Source: Candidatus Methanophaga sp. GoMg3.2
GTDB taxonomy: Archaea > Halobacteriota > Syntropharchaeia > Alkanophagales > Methanospirareceae
Length of the DNA stretch: 5,274 bases
Direction of reading: 5' to 3'
Assembly: GCA_013180565.1 (NCBI GenBank)
Contig: QBUN01000253.1
Location: 1 to 5,274, forward strand
The position numbers were made by a program, and so were the translations under genes. Every line of letters starts with the position of its first letter. Position 1 is the stretch's first letter. The notes under the pieces are model-generated. The model was not told the origin of the DNA, searched no databases, and worked only from the letters and a program-made list of their open reading frames with translations. Shown here one piece after another: positions 1 to 5,067 of the stretch.

Positions 1-51
1 GCAGGCTTCGAGGGGCCAAACCCTCATCTCTCGTGCAGCTTCGTGGCACAC
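1..51 (-). mobile_element. 5' end of a second (inner) group II intron, cut by the window edge
   Basis: Read on the minus strand from 51 down to 1, the sequence begins GTGTGCCACGAAGCTGCA and continues through GAGGGTTTGGCC and CCTCGAAGCC. GTGYG is the consensus 5' end of group II introns, and the GTGYG-N-CACGAAGCTGC...CTCGAAGCC pattern resembles 5' ends I recall for bacterial and archaeal introns of the same broad group as the RT gene it interrupts. It begins one base after the GAT codon for the second Asp of YADD in that RT gene. Beyond this point the RT reading frame, though still open, encodes residues (CVPRSCTRDEG) unlike the FIVTA-type sequence that normally follows YADD. The rest of the intron lies outside the window, so its own RT, ribozyme core and 3' end cannot be seen. 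The boundary rests on this pattern match, not on an alignment. Confidence 0.7.
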
Positions 52-925
52 AATCGTCTGCATACCTCACAAAATTCACTTTTTCGTGATTAGAGTTGCC
101 TTTGTCGATTTTACCACTTTTACTGGCATGATATTTGGTTGCAATGGCTTTTTCCATCCCATCCAGTGTCATATTCGCCAGTATTGGAGAAATAATTCCT
201 CCTTGTGGTGTTCCTGCTTTGGTAGGGTTCAGATGACGATTATAGACGAATCCTGCCTCGAGAAACTGCTTTAAGATCGACGTATCCATCGGGATGTTGT
301 CCAGAAGCCATTCATGGTTGATATTATCGAAACATCCTTTGATGTCTCCTTCCAACACCCATTGAGCAGAATTCTTGTGGCTCAGGCAAATAAAAGCATA
401 TTGGCATGCATCCTGCGCGCTTCTATACTTCCTGAAGCAAAACGAGCAAGGATCTGCTGTTGCCTCAGCAACCGGGCTTAATGAAAGAGCGTACAGCGCT
501 TGCATCGCCCTATCATACATGGTTGGGATACTCAGAGGTCGCTTCTTATCTGTACCAGGCTTCGGAATGTAGACTCGCTTTAACGGCTCTGCTTTATACT
601 TCTTATCAGATAATTTAAGAGCAGCGTTCATCCTGGAGTTTTGTGTTGTCCACTTCGCGCCATCGATTCCGGCTGTTCTCTTACCCCTATTCTGAGTTAC
701 GCTCTTTACTGCTAATAACTTCGCGAAAAACGAGTGTGTTAGCAAATACTGTAGTCTTTTGACCAGATACCATTTCCGTTCCTTAACTGCTTTTGTAATT
801 CGGGCTTGCAGCCTGTTAACGTGTTCTTCGGCCTTTTTCCAGTCGATGTTAATCCACTGTGGTTTTGGTCGAGTTTCTGTAAGTCTCTCGCCTTTTAAGG
901 GCGTAATTGAACTACTTACATTCAC
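52..925 (-). CDS. ltrA: Group II intron reverse transcriptase/maturase, 5' part, interrupted at YADD
   Basis: This is the multifunctional protein of a group II intron; in intact members it helps the intron RNA splice and copies it into DNA at the target. The start is a GTG at 925, preceded by AAGGAGG about 7 bases upstream, and the opening residues MNVSSSITPLKGERLTETRP match the usual N-terminus of this RT group. Visible RT blocks are GKRTAGIDG (81-89), KRVYIPKPGTDKKRPLSIPT (RT1-2, 116-135), LEGDIKGCFDNINHEWLL (RT3, catalytic Asp194), AGTPQGGIISPILANMTLDG (RT4, 237-256) and NFVRYADD (RT5, Asp290 and Asp291). The frame is intact for 291 codons. One base of the next codon (expected Phe) follows, and then the inner intron begins. 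The rest of the RT, the X/maturase domain and any HNH domain must lie beyond the inner intron, outside the window. Unless the inner intron is spliced out, the product would be inactive. Confidence 0.9.
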
Positions 926-1320
926 AGGTTTGCCTCCTTGCATACAATGAAACACCAATTTGGTAAGTCAGCACCCTCTCGGGTTAGGGCAAATTTTGAA
1001 CTCCTATACCGTTCATTACAAGAGGTTATTCGCTTTTTACCAAATCCTCTACCCCCTAAGCCGTCGTTTGCCCTCACGGGGTCTATACCCGGAGATTCCG
1101 GGAGCTTATGGGGCTTACCAAGTTCTACATCGCAGATAATTATAAACACTTTAGAAGCCATCTGTAAGCCGAGAATCATTCGTCCATCCACTATAACGTC
1201 ACTATAGCCATTATAGTCTGATTCCGTACCTTTTGGTCTAAGCGTAACAGTCCGTTTTCGCTTATTATAAGTGACGACTCTTACAATGGTTCGCTTTACG
1301 CTCTTCATGGTGTTTTTTTT

Positions 1321-1478
1321 TATCCTTGCAGTTGATCTAAACCGGACTTTCAGATTTTCCACGTTGTTCCGCTGGCTTACTACGTGGGCGTTGCCATCCG
1401 CGCATTCCGCGGTAGGATTACCCCGAATGGCGGGGGTAGCCGGTTAGGCAATCTGCGATGCAACTTCTTGTCAACAGA
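1321..1478 (-). repeat. Ribozyme-region tandem repeat, copy proximal to the RT gene
   Basis: This copy aligns end to end with 1488-1646 at about 80% identity (31 differences by hand count: 22 transitions, 8 transversions, 1 one-base gap). Identical blocks include TAGGATTACCCCGAATGG and ATGCAACTTCTTGTCAACAGA-type sequence (plus-strand sense). On the minus strand it can close as GTTGA...TCAAC and contains GCC-TAACC-GGC, TACCCC...GGGGTA and GGC-AAC-GCC hairpins. It runs directly into the conserved-looking domain I sequence at 1191-1234, so this copy is probably the original in-place one. Confidence 0.85.
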
Positions 1479-1487
1479 TAGCGTTCT

Positions 1488-1646
1488 TATCCTGGCAGTT
1501 GATCTGAGCTGGGTTCTCTGATTTTCCCACGTTGTCCTGCGAGCTTACCACGCAAGCGTTACCACCGGTGTGTTCCGCAGTAGGATTACCCCGAATGGAG
1601 GGGGTAGCCACAAGGGCAATCCGCGATGCAACTTCTTGTCAACAGA
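1488..1646 (-). repeat. Ribozyme-region tandem repeat, distal copy
   Basis: This is the second copy of the repeat, with a period of about 167-168 bases and a 9-base spacer (1479-1487) between the copies. Stem positions tend to keep pairing while loops change. The hairpin GCC-TAACC-GGC of the other copy is GCC-CTTGT-GGC here, and GGC-AAC-GCC becomes GGT-AAC-GCT, which can pair with wobbles. That pattern suggests both copies were once under RNA-structure constraint or come from two related introns. The copy ends about 25 bases from the left inverted repeat of the IS630 element. Confidence 0.85.
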
Positions 1647-1670
1647 CTGACTTTTTCGATTGTGCCCCAC

Positions 1671-1696
1671 AGTGTCGTGTCAACCATATAATGTCG
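1671..1696 (+). repeat. Left terminal inverted repeat of the IS630 element
   Basis: AGTGTCGTGTCAAC followed by a less conserved stretch ending in TGTCG pairs with 2861-2886 in inverted orientation. The outer 14 bases match at 12 positions and the inner TGTCG matches fully. It is the likely binding and cleavage site of the transposase. Confidence 0.65.
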
Positions 1697-1700
1697 TAAG

Positions 1701-1709
1701 TTATATAAG
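1701..1709 (+). promoter_or_regulatory. Archaeal-type TATA box for the transposase gene
   Basis: TTATATAAG lies about 36 bases before the ATG at 1745. Initiation about 25 bases downstream would give a short leader containing the AGGAGG at 1732-1737. It is supported by sequence and spacing only. Confidence 0.45.
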
Positions 1710-1744
1710 GTATGTTCTTCATAATTAATCTAGGAGGATTGAAT

Positions 1745-2218
1745 ATGAAGAAATATATCGTGGCACTTGCCAAAGATGAGCGCGAAACTCTTGGCGCACT
1801 TACTTCCAAAGGTAAACATAAATCACAGAAAATCCTTAACGCTCTGATTTTACTGGGGTGCGATGAGGGGGAGTATCAAAAGAAACGTTCGACCAATGAA
1901 GAAATGGCTCGCATCCTGAACATAAGTATGAAAAAGATCGATCGTGTGAAGAAACGATTTGTCATGGAAAGTATTGAGGTTGCCCTTAACGGGAGGAAGG
2001 GGAGCCGTATCTACGCTAAAAAAGCGGATGGCGATTTTGAAGCCCATTTGGTTGCAGTGAGTTGCAGTGAGCCACCCGAAGGCTTTGCGAGATGGTCTCT
2101 GAGGTTGTTAGCCGACAAGGTTGTTGAGCGGGATTATATTGATAGCATTTCTCATGAAACGGTACGCCGTATCCTAAAAAAAACGAAATCAAGCCCTGGC
2201 AACGAAAAGGATGGGTAA
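1745..2218 (+). CDS. IS630 transposase, N-terminal part (frame 1, DNA-binding region)
   Basis: This is the first half of the IS630 transposase, the part that binds the element's ends. The chosen start is the ATG at 1745 (MKKYIVALAKDERETL), because AGGAGG at 1732-1737 is seven bases upstream; an in-frame ATG at 1712 lacks such a site. Residues about 24-75 (KSQKILNALILLGCDEG, then STNEEMARILNISMKKIDRVKKRF) form the helix-turn-helix DNA-binding region usual for the family. The segment SCSEPPEGFARWSLRLLADKVVE and SISHETVRRILKK is the conserved linker before the catalytic domain. The match to the family ends at ILKK. After the A-run at 2176-2183 this frame reads TKSSPGNEKDG and stops, whereas the -1 frame reads NEIKPWQRKGWVIPPEQNG, which is the expected continuation. 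Read through that shift to 2877, the protein would be 377 residues, a normal length for IS630. Confidence 0.85.
   Translation: MKKYIVALAKDERETLGALTSKGKHKSQKILNALILLGCDEGEYQKKRSTNEEMARILNISMKKIDRVKKRFVMESIEVALNGRKGSRIYAKKADGDFEAHLVAVSCSEPPEGFARWSLRLLADKVVERDYIDSISHETVRRILKKTKSSPGNEKDG
2176..2183 (+). other. Candidate -1 ribosomal frameshift site (A8) in the transposase gene
   Basis: Eight consecutive A's are read in the first frame as CTA AAA AAA ACG, which contains the heptamer A_AAA_AAA in the correct phase for -1 slippage. Slipping back one base gives AAC GAA ATC AAG, and the reading continues in the catalytic frame without interruption to 2877. The same kind of heptamer drives programmed -1 frameshifting in several bacterial IS families. 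I see no strong stem-loop just downstream, and a plain one-base deletion in a poly-A run would look identical. Confidence 0.55.
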
Positions 2219-2253
2219 TTCCTCCAGAGCAAAACGGTAACTTTGTTGCGAAT

Positions 2254-2877
2254 ATGGAAATGGTGTTGGATGTTTACAAGCGTCCGTTTGATCCACTATA
2301 TCCCGTTGTAGGCATGGACGAATCCCCAAAGCAGCTGATTGCAGAGACACGAACTCCCATTCCTGCTTCGCCTGGGCAGCCGACCAAACAGGATTATGAA
2401 TATAGGCGTTGCGGTATGTGCAATATTTTTCTCGCCTGTGAGCCAGTGGCAGGAAAACGCATGGTGAAGATTACTGAAAGAAAAACCAAGAAGGATTGGG
2501 CTTATTTTTTGGAAGAGATTGCAGATCAATACAAAAGCGCGAAAAAAATAACGCTGGTGATGGATAATCTGAACACACACGTCCCCGGATCGCTCTATGA
2601 AACGTTTCAGCCAGATAAAGCAAAGGCAATATGGGACAAATTCGAGTTTGTGTACACCCCGAAGCATGGGAGTTGGTTGAATATGGCAGAGATTGAGTTG
2701 AATGTGCTCACTGGCCAGTGTTTAAACAGAAGAATCGATGACATTGCATTTGTCAGGAAAGAGGTACTGGCATGGCAAAAATCAAGAAATAACAAAAATG
2801 CGAAAGTTAATTGGCAATTCACAACTAAGGATGCCAGGATAAAGTTATCTCGACTCTATCCGACAATTGAGAGTTGA
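2254..2877 (+). CDS. IS630 transposase, C-terminal catalytic part (frame 2, DDE domain)
   Basis: This is the catalytic RNase H-like domain of the IS630 transposase, which cuts and joins DNA at the element ends. The DDE residues are visible: GMDESPK (first Asp, residue 22 of this frame, 192 of the frameshifted protein), LVMDNLNTH (second Asp, residue 94, or 264) and TPKHGSWLNMAEIEL (Glu136, or 306). The ATG at 2254 is only the first Met in the open frame; there is no ribosome-binding site before it, and family-like sequence (NEIKPWQRKGWVIPPEQNG) extends upstream to the A-run at about 2182. The domain is therefore most likely made only as part of a frameshifted fusion with the upstream half, not as a separate protein. 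The C-terminus, ending LSRLYPTIES, appears complete. Confidence 0.85.
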   Translation: MEMVLDVYKRPFDPLYPVVGMDESPKQLIAETRTPIPASPGQPTKQDYEYRRCGMCNIFLACEPVAGKRMVKITERKTKKDWAYFLEEIADQYKSAKKITLVMDNLNTHVPGSLYETFQPDKAKAIWDKFEFVYTPKHGSWLNMAEIELNVLTGQCLNRRIDDIAFVRKEVLAWQKSRNNKNAKVNWQFTTKDARIKLSRLYPTIES

Positions 2878-2886
2878 CATGACACA
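2861..2886 (-). repeat. Right terminal inverted repeat of the IS630 element
   Basis: Inverted partner of 1671-1696; its reverse complement begins TGTGTCATGTCAAC. The transposase stop codon (2875-2877) falls inside it. Confidence 0.65.
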
Positions 2887-2946
2887 CAGGAGTAATATAA
2901 CTCTTTCAATTTTTTCTTCTCTTATCCGTAGTTCAGAATGTCTCCA

Positions 2947-2962
2947 AAAAAGGTATAAAAGG
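2947..2962 (-). terminator. Possible T-rich terminator downstream of the isomerase gene
   Basis: On the minus strand, about 15-30 bases past the isomerase stop codon, the sequence reads TTTTATACCTTTTTT. Archaeal transcription often ends at such T-runs without a hairpin. There is no further support. Confidence 0.3.
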
Positions 2963-2975
2963 AGTGGGAGGAGTG

Positions 2976-3713
2976 TTAATTAAACACTTCAGTAGGATTA
3001 ATAAGGAACTGCAGCTTTTCGGGTTCTCGAAGTAGTTCGTACATCGCCACTTCATTGTTCAGCTTTATTTGCTTTATCCATGTATCCTCAGGCTTAAGGA
3101 CCCTAATATCTGGCACGGACCCATATTTTTCGTTCTTAATAAACTCGCCGTTGGTCAGCTCGAAGTATGCAGCACCGCCTTTTACTCTCATCGGCTCGTA
3201 GATCGATGAGAATGTTCTTGCAACCCAGTTAGCCATCTTTAAAGTTGCTTCAGATGGGTTTATCGTAACATGCCCGTAATTGGGTGGTATTATAACCTTA
3301 TCTCCTTCTTTCGCCTTTACCACAATTACGTCCGTTATCTTCTCAGTACCCTTTTCCTCCTCCCGGCGCTGTAAAAGATAATGCGCTTCGCCTTCCAATA
3401 CCTCGTACATCTCGGGGTAGGTCATTTGTGAACCTGGTAGAAGGGGATGATAGTGTCCCGCGGTTTTAACAAATTCCGCGCCGAGCGTATTTGGTGGAAT
3501 AATAGTGATGTCATATCTCAGCCCTCTTTCTTTTATCCGCTTCTTGTCCTCTTCATTCTTTGATACTTCCCTGAACATGTAATACAGCTCCATCTCCATG
3601 TTCGCACTCGCTAAAAAACGCTTGTCTAATACAACTTCCTTCATATCGTACAATTTCCGCACTTCAGGGGAAAAAGTCCTGCCGCCAAACTTCAATTCAG
3701 TCCATGTCGTCAT
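2976..3713 (-). CDS. pgiA: Cupin-type (archaeal) glucose-6-phosphate isomerase
   Basis: It interconverts glucose-6-phosphate and fructose-6-phosphate in the cytoplasm, serving gluconeogenesis and sugar-phosphate supply. This is the metal-dependent cupin enzyme of Archaea, unrelated in fold to the bacterial/eukaryotic isomerase. In the 245-residue product the metal ligands of the family are all recognisable: GHYHP (His87, His89), Glu101 in TYPEMYEVLEGE and His148 in PPNYGHVTIN. The preceding YDITIIPPNTLGAEFVKT is also family-typical. The ATG at 3713 is chosen because GAGGGG sits nine bases upstream; a TTG at 3746 would add 11 residues but lacks such a site. The protein is longer than the roughly 190-residue Pyrococcus enzyme, with additional sequence before the cupin core and a C-terminal tail (about 200-245). 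The gene diverges from the unknown gene at 3843 and converges with the IS630 transposase. Confidence 0.88.
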   Translation of the reverse strand: MTTWTELKFGGRTFSPEVRKLYDMKEVVLDKRFLASANMEMELYYMFREVSKNEEDKKRIKERGLRYDITIIPPNTLGAEFVKTAGHYHPLLPGSQMTYPEMYEVLEGEAHYLLQRREEEKGTEKITDVIVVKAKEGDKVIIPPNYGHVTINPSEATLKMANWVARTFSSIYEPMRVKGGAAYFELTNGEFIKNEKYGSVPDIRVLKPEDTWIKQIKLNNEVAMYELLREPEKLQFLINPTEVFN

Positions 3714-3758
3714 TTCGCACTGCCCCTCACATGAGTTATTATCCAATCAAAGTTTCTG

Positions 3759-3767
3759 CATATAAAA
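3759..3767 (-). promoter_or_regulatory. Possible TATA box for the isomerase gene
   Basis: On the minus strand TTTTATATG, preceded by the A-rich CCAAAAGA (a possible BRE element), lies about 45-54 bases before the ATG at 3713. Initiation about 25 bases downstream would leave a leader of roughly 25 bases that includes the GAGGGG. Confidence 0.4.
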
Positions 3768-3786
3768 TCTTTTGGATAGTTTTCAA

Positions 3787-3795
3787 TTTTATAGA
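3787..3795 (+). promoter_or_regulatory. Possible TATA box for the 140-residue unknown gene
   Basis: TTTTATAGA lies about 48-56 bases before the ATG at 3843, on the other strand from the isomerase promoter within the 129-base divergent region. Sequence and spacing are the only evidence; TATAAAATC at 3761-3769 is an alternative. Confidence 0.3.
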
Positions 3796-3842
3796 CGAAA
3801 GATGAGAAGTAAAGCTCGACCTTTAAGAAGCGGAGGGATAGT

Positions 3843-4265
3843 ATGAAGAAGGTATGGGTCTATGATCCCCACTCCGGTGGGGTCAAGATACCGCAAGCCG
3901 TGAGAGACCGGACGCGGCGGCGCATTTTGGCGTATGCCGAGAAGCATTACGCGGGGAAGTACACCCGCATAGACGTTCGTTTTCATGGACAACTGTGCTA
4001 CATAGATGCGTATACAGAGCCCTATGCCCCTCCTGATTTTGATCCCTCAGTACTTGGCGAATCTCGTGAGGAGTACATTGAGCGGCGGCGAAATAACCCT
4101 TTTCACTTATGTCGCCTACGTTATTTTGGGAATGAAGATCGCTGGTCTATGGCATTTTACACATACAGCCATGAGAAATATGAGCCCTGCGTTTTCGACA
4201 ACGGGTCTTTTCATGGTACACCCGAAGAGGCATTTGAAACTTCCGCCGTATACTTACAAGATTGA
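3843..4265 (+). CDS. Conserved-looking hypothetical protein, 140 residues
   Basis: I do not recognise a named family or function. The start is well supported: GGAGG at 3832-3836 sits six bases before the ATG. The protein is soluble-looking, with no signal peptide or membrane segment, and rich in Tyr, Arg and acidic residues. It opens KKVWVYDPHSGGVKIPQAVR, followed by a basic helix (DRTRRRILAYAEKHYAGKY, about 22-40). Then come alternating strand-like segments (IDVRFHGQLCYIDAYTEP, about 43-60), GESREEYIERRRNNPFHLCRLRYFGNEDRWSM (about 72-103) and a C-terminal half ending FDNGSFHGTPEEAFETSAVYLQ. I have a vague memory of very similar proteins in cyanobacteria and other bacteria, which would suggest transfer between domains. 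The first part of the gene is visibly more GC-rich than the membrane-protein gene that follows 52 bases downstream. It diverges from the isomerase. Confidence 0.8.
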   Translation: MKKVWVYDPHSGGVKIPQAVRDRTRRRILAYAEKHYAGKYTRIDVRFHGQLCYIDAYTEPYAPPDFDPSVLGESREEYIERRRNNPFHLCRLRYFGNEDRWSMAFYTYSHEKYEPCVFDNGSFHGTPEEAFETSAVYLQD

Positions 4266-4317
4266 AGTTGGATGGATGTTCAAAAAGCTTTAGTTTCGCA
4301 TTTACATTTCGTTTTTA

Positions 4318-5067
4318 ATGACGGAGAAGTTGGAGCAGCGATTTTGGGAGCTAGATTTTCTGCGTGGAATTGCAATAATCATGATGATCACGTTCCATTT
4401 ACTCTATGACGTGAATTATTTTGGTGATTACGATCTTAATTTACATTCTGGTTTCTGGTTATATTTTGGGCGCGCAACAGCCACAATCTTTATTCTTCTG
4501 GTTGGTATCTCACTAACCCTTAGTTACTCAAGGGCTAAGAAGAAACAGAAGAAGAGATTATACCTGAAATATCTCAAACGGGGTGTAAAAATCTTTTCAT
4601 GGGGTTTGCTTATTACCTTAGCGACATGGCTATTTTTGAGAGCGGGTTTTGTTGTATTTGGCGTTCTTCATCTTATAGGAATTTCGATTATTATGGCATA
4701 TCCATTCTTAAAACTCCGTTTATGGAATCTGCTGCCCGGTATTCTTTTCGTATCGCTTGGACTATACTTGAAGAACTATACTTTTGGGTTCTCCTGGTTA
4801 ATGTGGTTAGGACTCATGCCAGAGCACATTTATACTATTGACTATTTCCCTATTTTACCTTGGTTCGGCGTGGTCATAATTGGGCTATTTTTTGGATATT
4901 TAATATATCCCGACTGCACACGTAGATTTAAGCTTTGTGACCTTTCCAATTTCGCTGTTATAAGGTTACTTTGCCTTTTTGGTAGGTATTCATTACTAAT
5001 TTACCTGATTCATCAACCAATATTGATTGCAATAATATACCTTTGGGGGCACAATCGAATTTTCTAG
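4318..5067 (+). CDS. DUF1624 / heparan-alpha-glucosaminide N-acetyltransferase-like membrane protein
   Basis: This is a polytopic membrane protein of the DUF1624 (COG3503-like) group, related to the catalytic domain of heparan-alpha-glucosaminide N-acetyltransferase and more distantly to membrane acyltransferases; the substrate in Archaea is unknown. The N-terminal signature RFWELDFLRGIAIIMMITFH (8-27, with His27) followed by LLYDVNYFG is diagnostic. About seven membrane segments are visible at roughly 13-35, 45-70, 91-107, 109-128, 132-150, 177-197 and 222-245. A strongly basic loop RAKKKQKKRLYLKYLKRGVK (72-91) is probably cytoplasmic. The last segment carries the family motif FGRYSLLIYLIHQP (His232). 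At 249 residues it appears full length. No Shine-Dalgarno sequence precedes the ATG, and an in-frame TAG at 4291-4293 rules out a longer start, so the transcript may be leaderless. It lies 52 bases after the unknown gene; co-transcription is possible but unproven. Confidence 0.87.
   Translation: MTEKLEQRFWELDFLRGIAIIMMITFHLLYDVNYFGDYDLNLHSGFWLYFGRATATIFILLVGISLTLSYSRAKKKQKKRLYLKYLKRGVKIFSWGLLITLATWLFLRAGFVVFGVLHLIGISIIMAYPFLKLRLWNLLPGILFVSLGLYLKNYTFGFSWLMWLGLMPEHIYTIDYFPILPWFGVVIIGLFFGYLIYPDCTRRFKLCDLSNFAVIRLLCLFGRYSLLIYLIHQPILIAIIYLWGHNRIF

Larger units (their letters stand above)
938..1646 (-). ncRNA. Group II intron ribozyme sequence (domain I to domain IV entry) upstream of the RT gene
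   Basis: This long stretch holds no convincing protein gene. Several minus-strand segments look like conserved intron RNA as I recall it from related bacterial introns: the region at 1191-1234 (GGTACGGAATCAGACTATAA...), GTAGAACTTGGTAAGCCCC (1110-1128) and GGTGCTGACTTA (964-975), followed by the RT ribosome-binding site. Local hairpins support folding: CCCGGA-ATC-TCCGGG at 1088-1102 (six perfect pairs), and nearby at 1070-1081 a CCC-GUGA-GGG hairpin capped by a GNRA tetraloop, typical of structured RNAs. A 146-codon minus-strand open frame (922-1362) crosses this region but matches no family I know and overlaps the RT start, so I read it as chance. Domains V and VI would be downstream of the RT, outside the window. 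The assignment rests on remembered sequence patterns and should be tested with a covariance model. Confidence 0.65.
52..1650 (-). mobile_element. Outer group II intron, 5' part (ribozyme plus interrupted RT gene)
   Basis: The element reads leftward: structured RNA sequence from about 1650 to 938, then the RT gene from 925, as expected for an ORF placed in ribozyme domain IV. No GTGYG boundary is found on the minus strand between 940 and 1671, and no DI start like that of the inner intron is visible, so the element appears 5'-truncated or rearranged next to the IS630 element that begins at about 1671. Its 3' part lies outside the window. With a missing 5' splice site, a duplicated segment and a broken RT gene, it is probably no longer mobile. 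The right limit given is where recognisable intron-like sequence ends, not a proven boundary. Confidence 0.72.
1671..2888 (+). mobile_element. IS630-family insertion sequence
   Basis: The element is defined by a DDE transposase of IS630 type bounded by imperfect terminal inverted repeats. The left end AGTGTCGTGTCAAC (1671-1684) matches the reverse complement of the right end (2873-2886) at 12 of 14 positions, and weaker matching continues inward to TGTCG on both sides. The transposase stop codon lies inside the right repeat, leaving a compact element of about 1.2 kb. IS630 members insert at TA and duplicate it. A TA lies a few bases outside the right end (GGAGTA), but I see no matching TA at the same distance on the left, so the exact ends are uncertain or the left flank has been rearranged. 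The element abuts the truncated group II intron. Confidence 0.78.

Noticed and set aside
86..950. Several 60-65-codon open frames on the plus strand
   Set aside because: They are antisense to the reverse transcriptase gene, whose motifs are unmistakable on the minus strand.
922..1362. A 146-codon open frame on the minus strand upstream of the RT gene
   Set aside because: It lies across sequence that reads as group II ribozyme RNA, runs into the distal RT-proximal repeat, overlaps the RT start and resembles no protein I know.
1321..1646. CRISPR-like or short regularly spaced repeat array
   Set aside because: There are only two copies, each about 159 bases, diverged by about 20% and separated by only nine bases. 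This is a tandem duplication and not an array with unique spacers.
1655..1668. A 14-base sequence just outside the IS left end that recurs inverted at 5046-5059 (GGGGCACAATCGAA)
   Set aside because: One such match somewhere in a window of this size is expected by chance at about one in ten, and the second copy lies inside the end of the DUF1624-type coding sequence. No further similarity extends from it.
2051..2070. Perfect tandem 10-base repeat GTTGCAGTGA inside the transposase gene
   Set aside because: The encoded VAVSCSEPPEG has the normal family spacing, so no insertion occurred. The repeat is within ordinary coding sequence.
4599..4841. An 80-codon plus-strand open frame within the DUF1624-type gene
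   Set aside because: It is an out-of-frame shadow of a long gene with clear membrane segments and family motifs.
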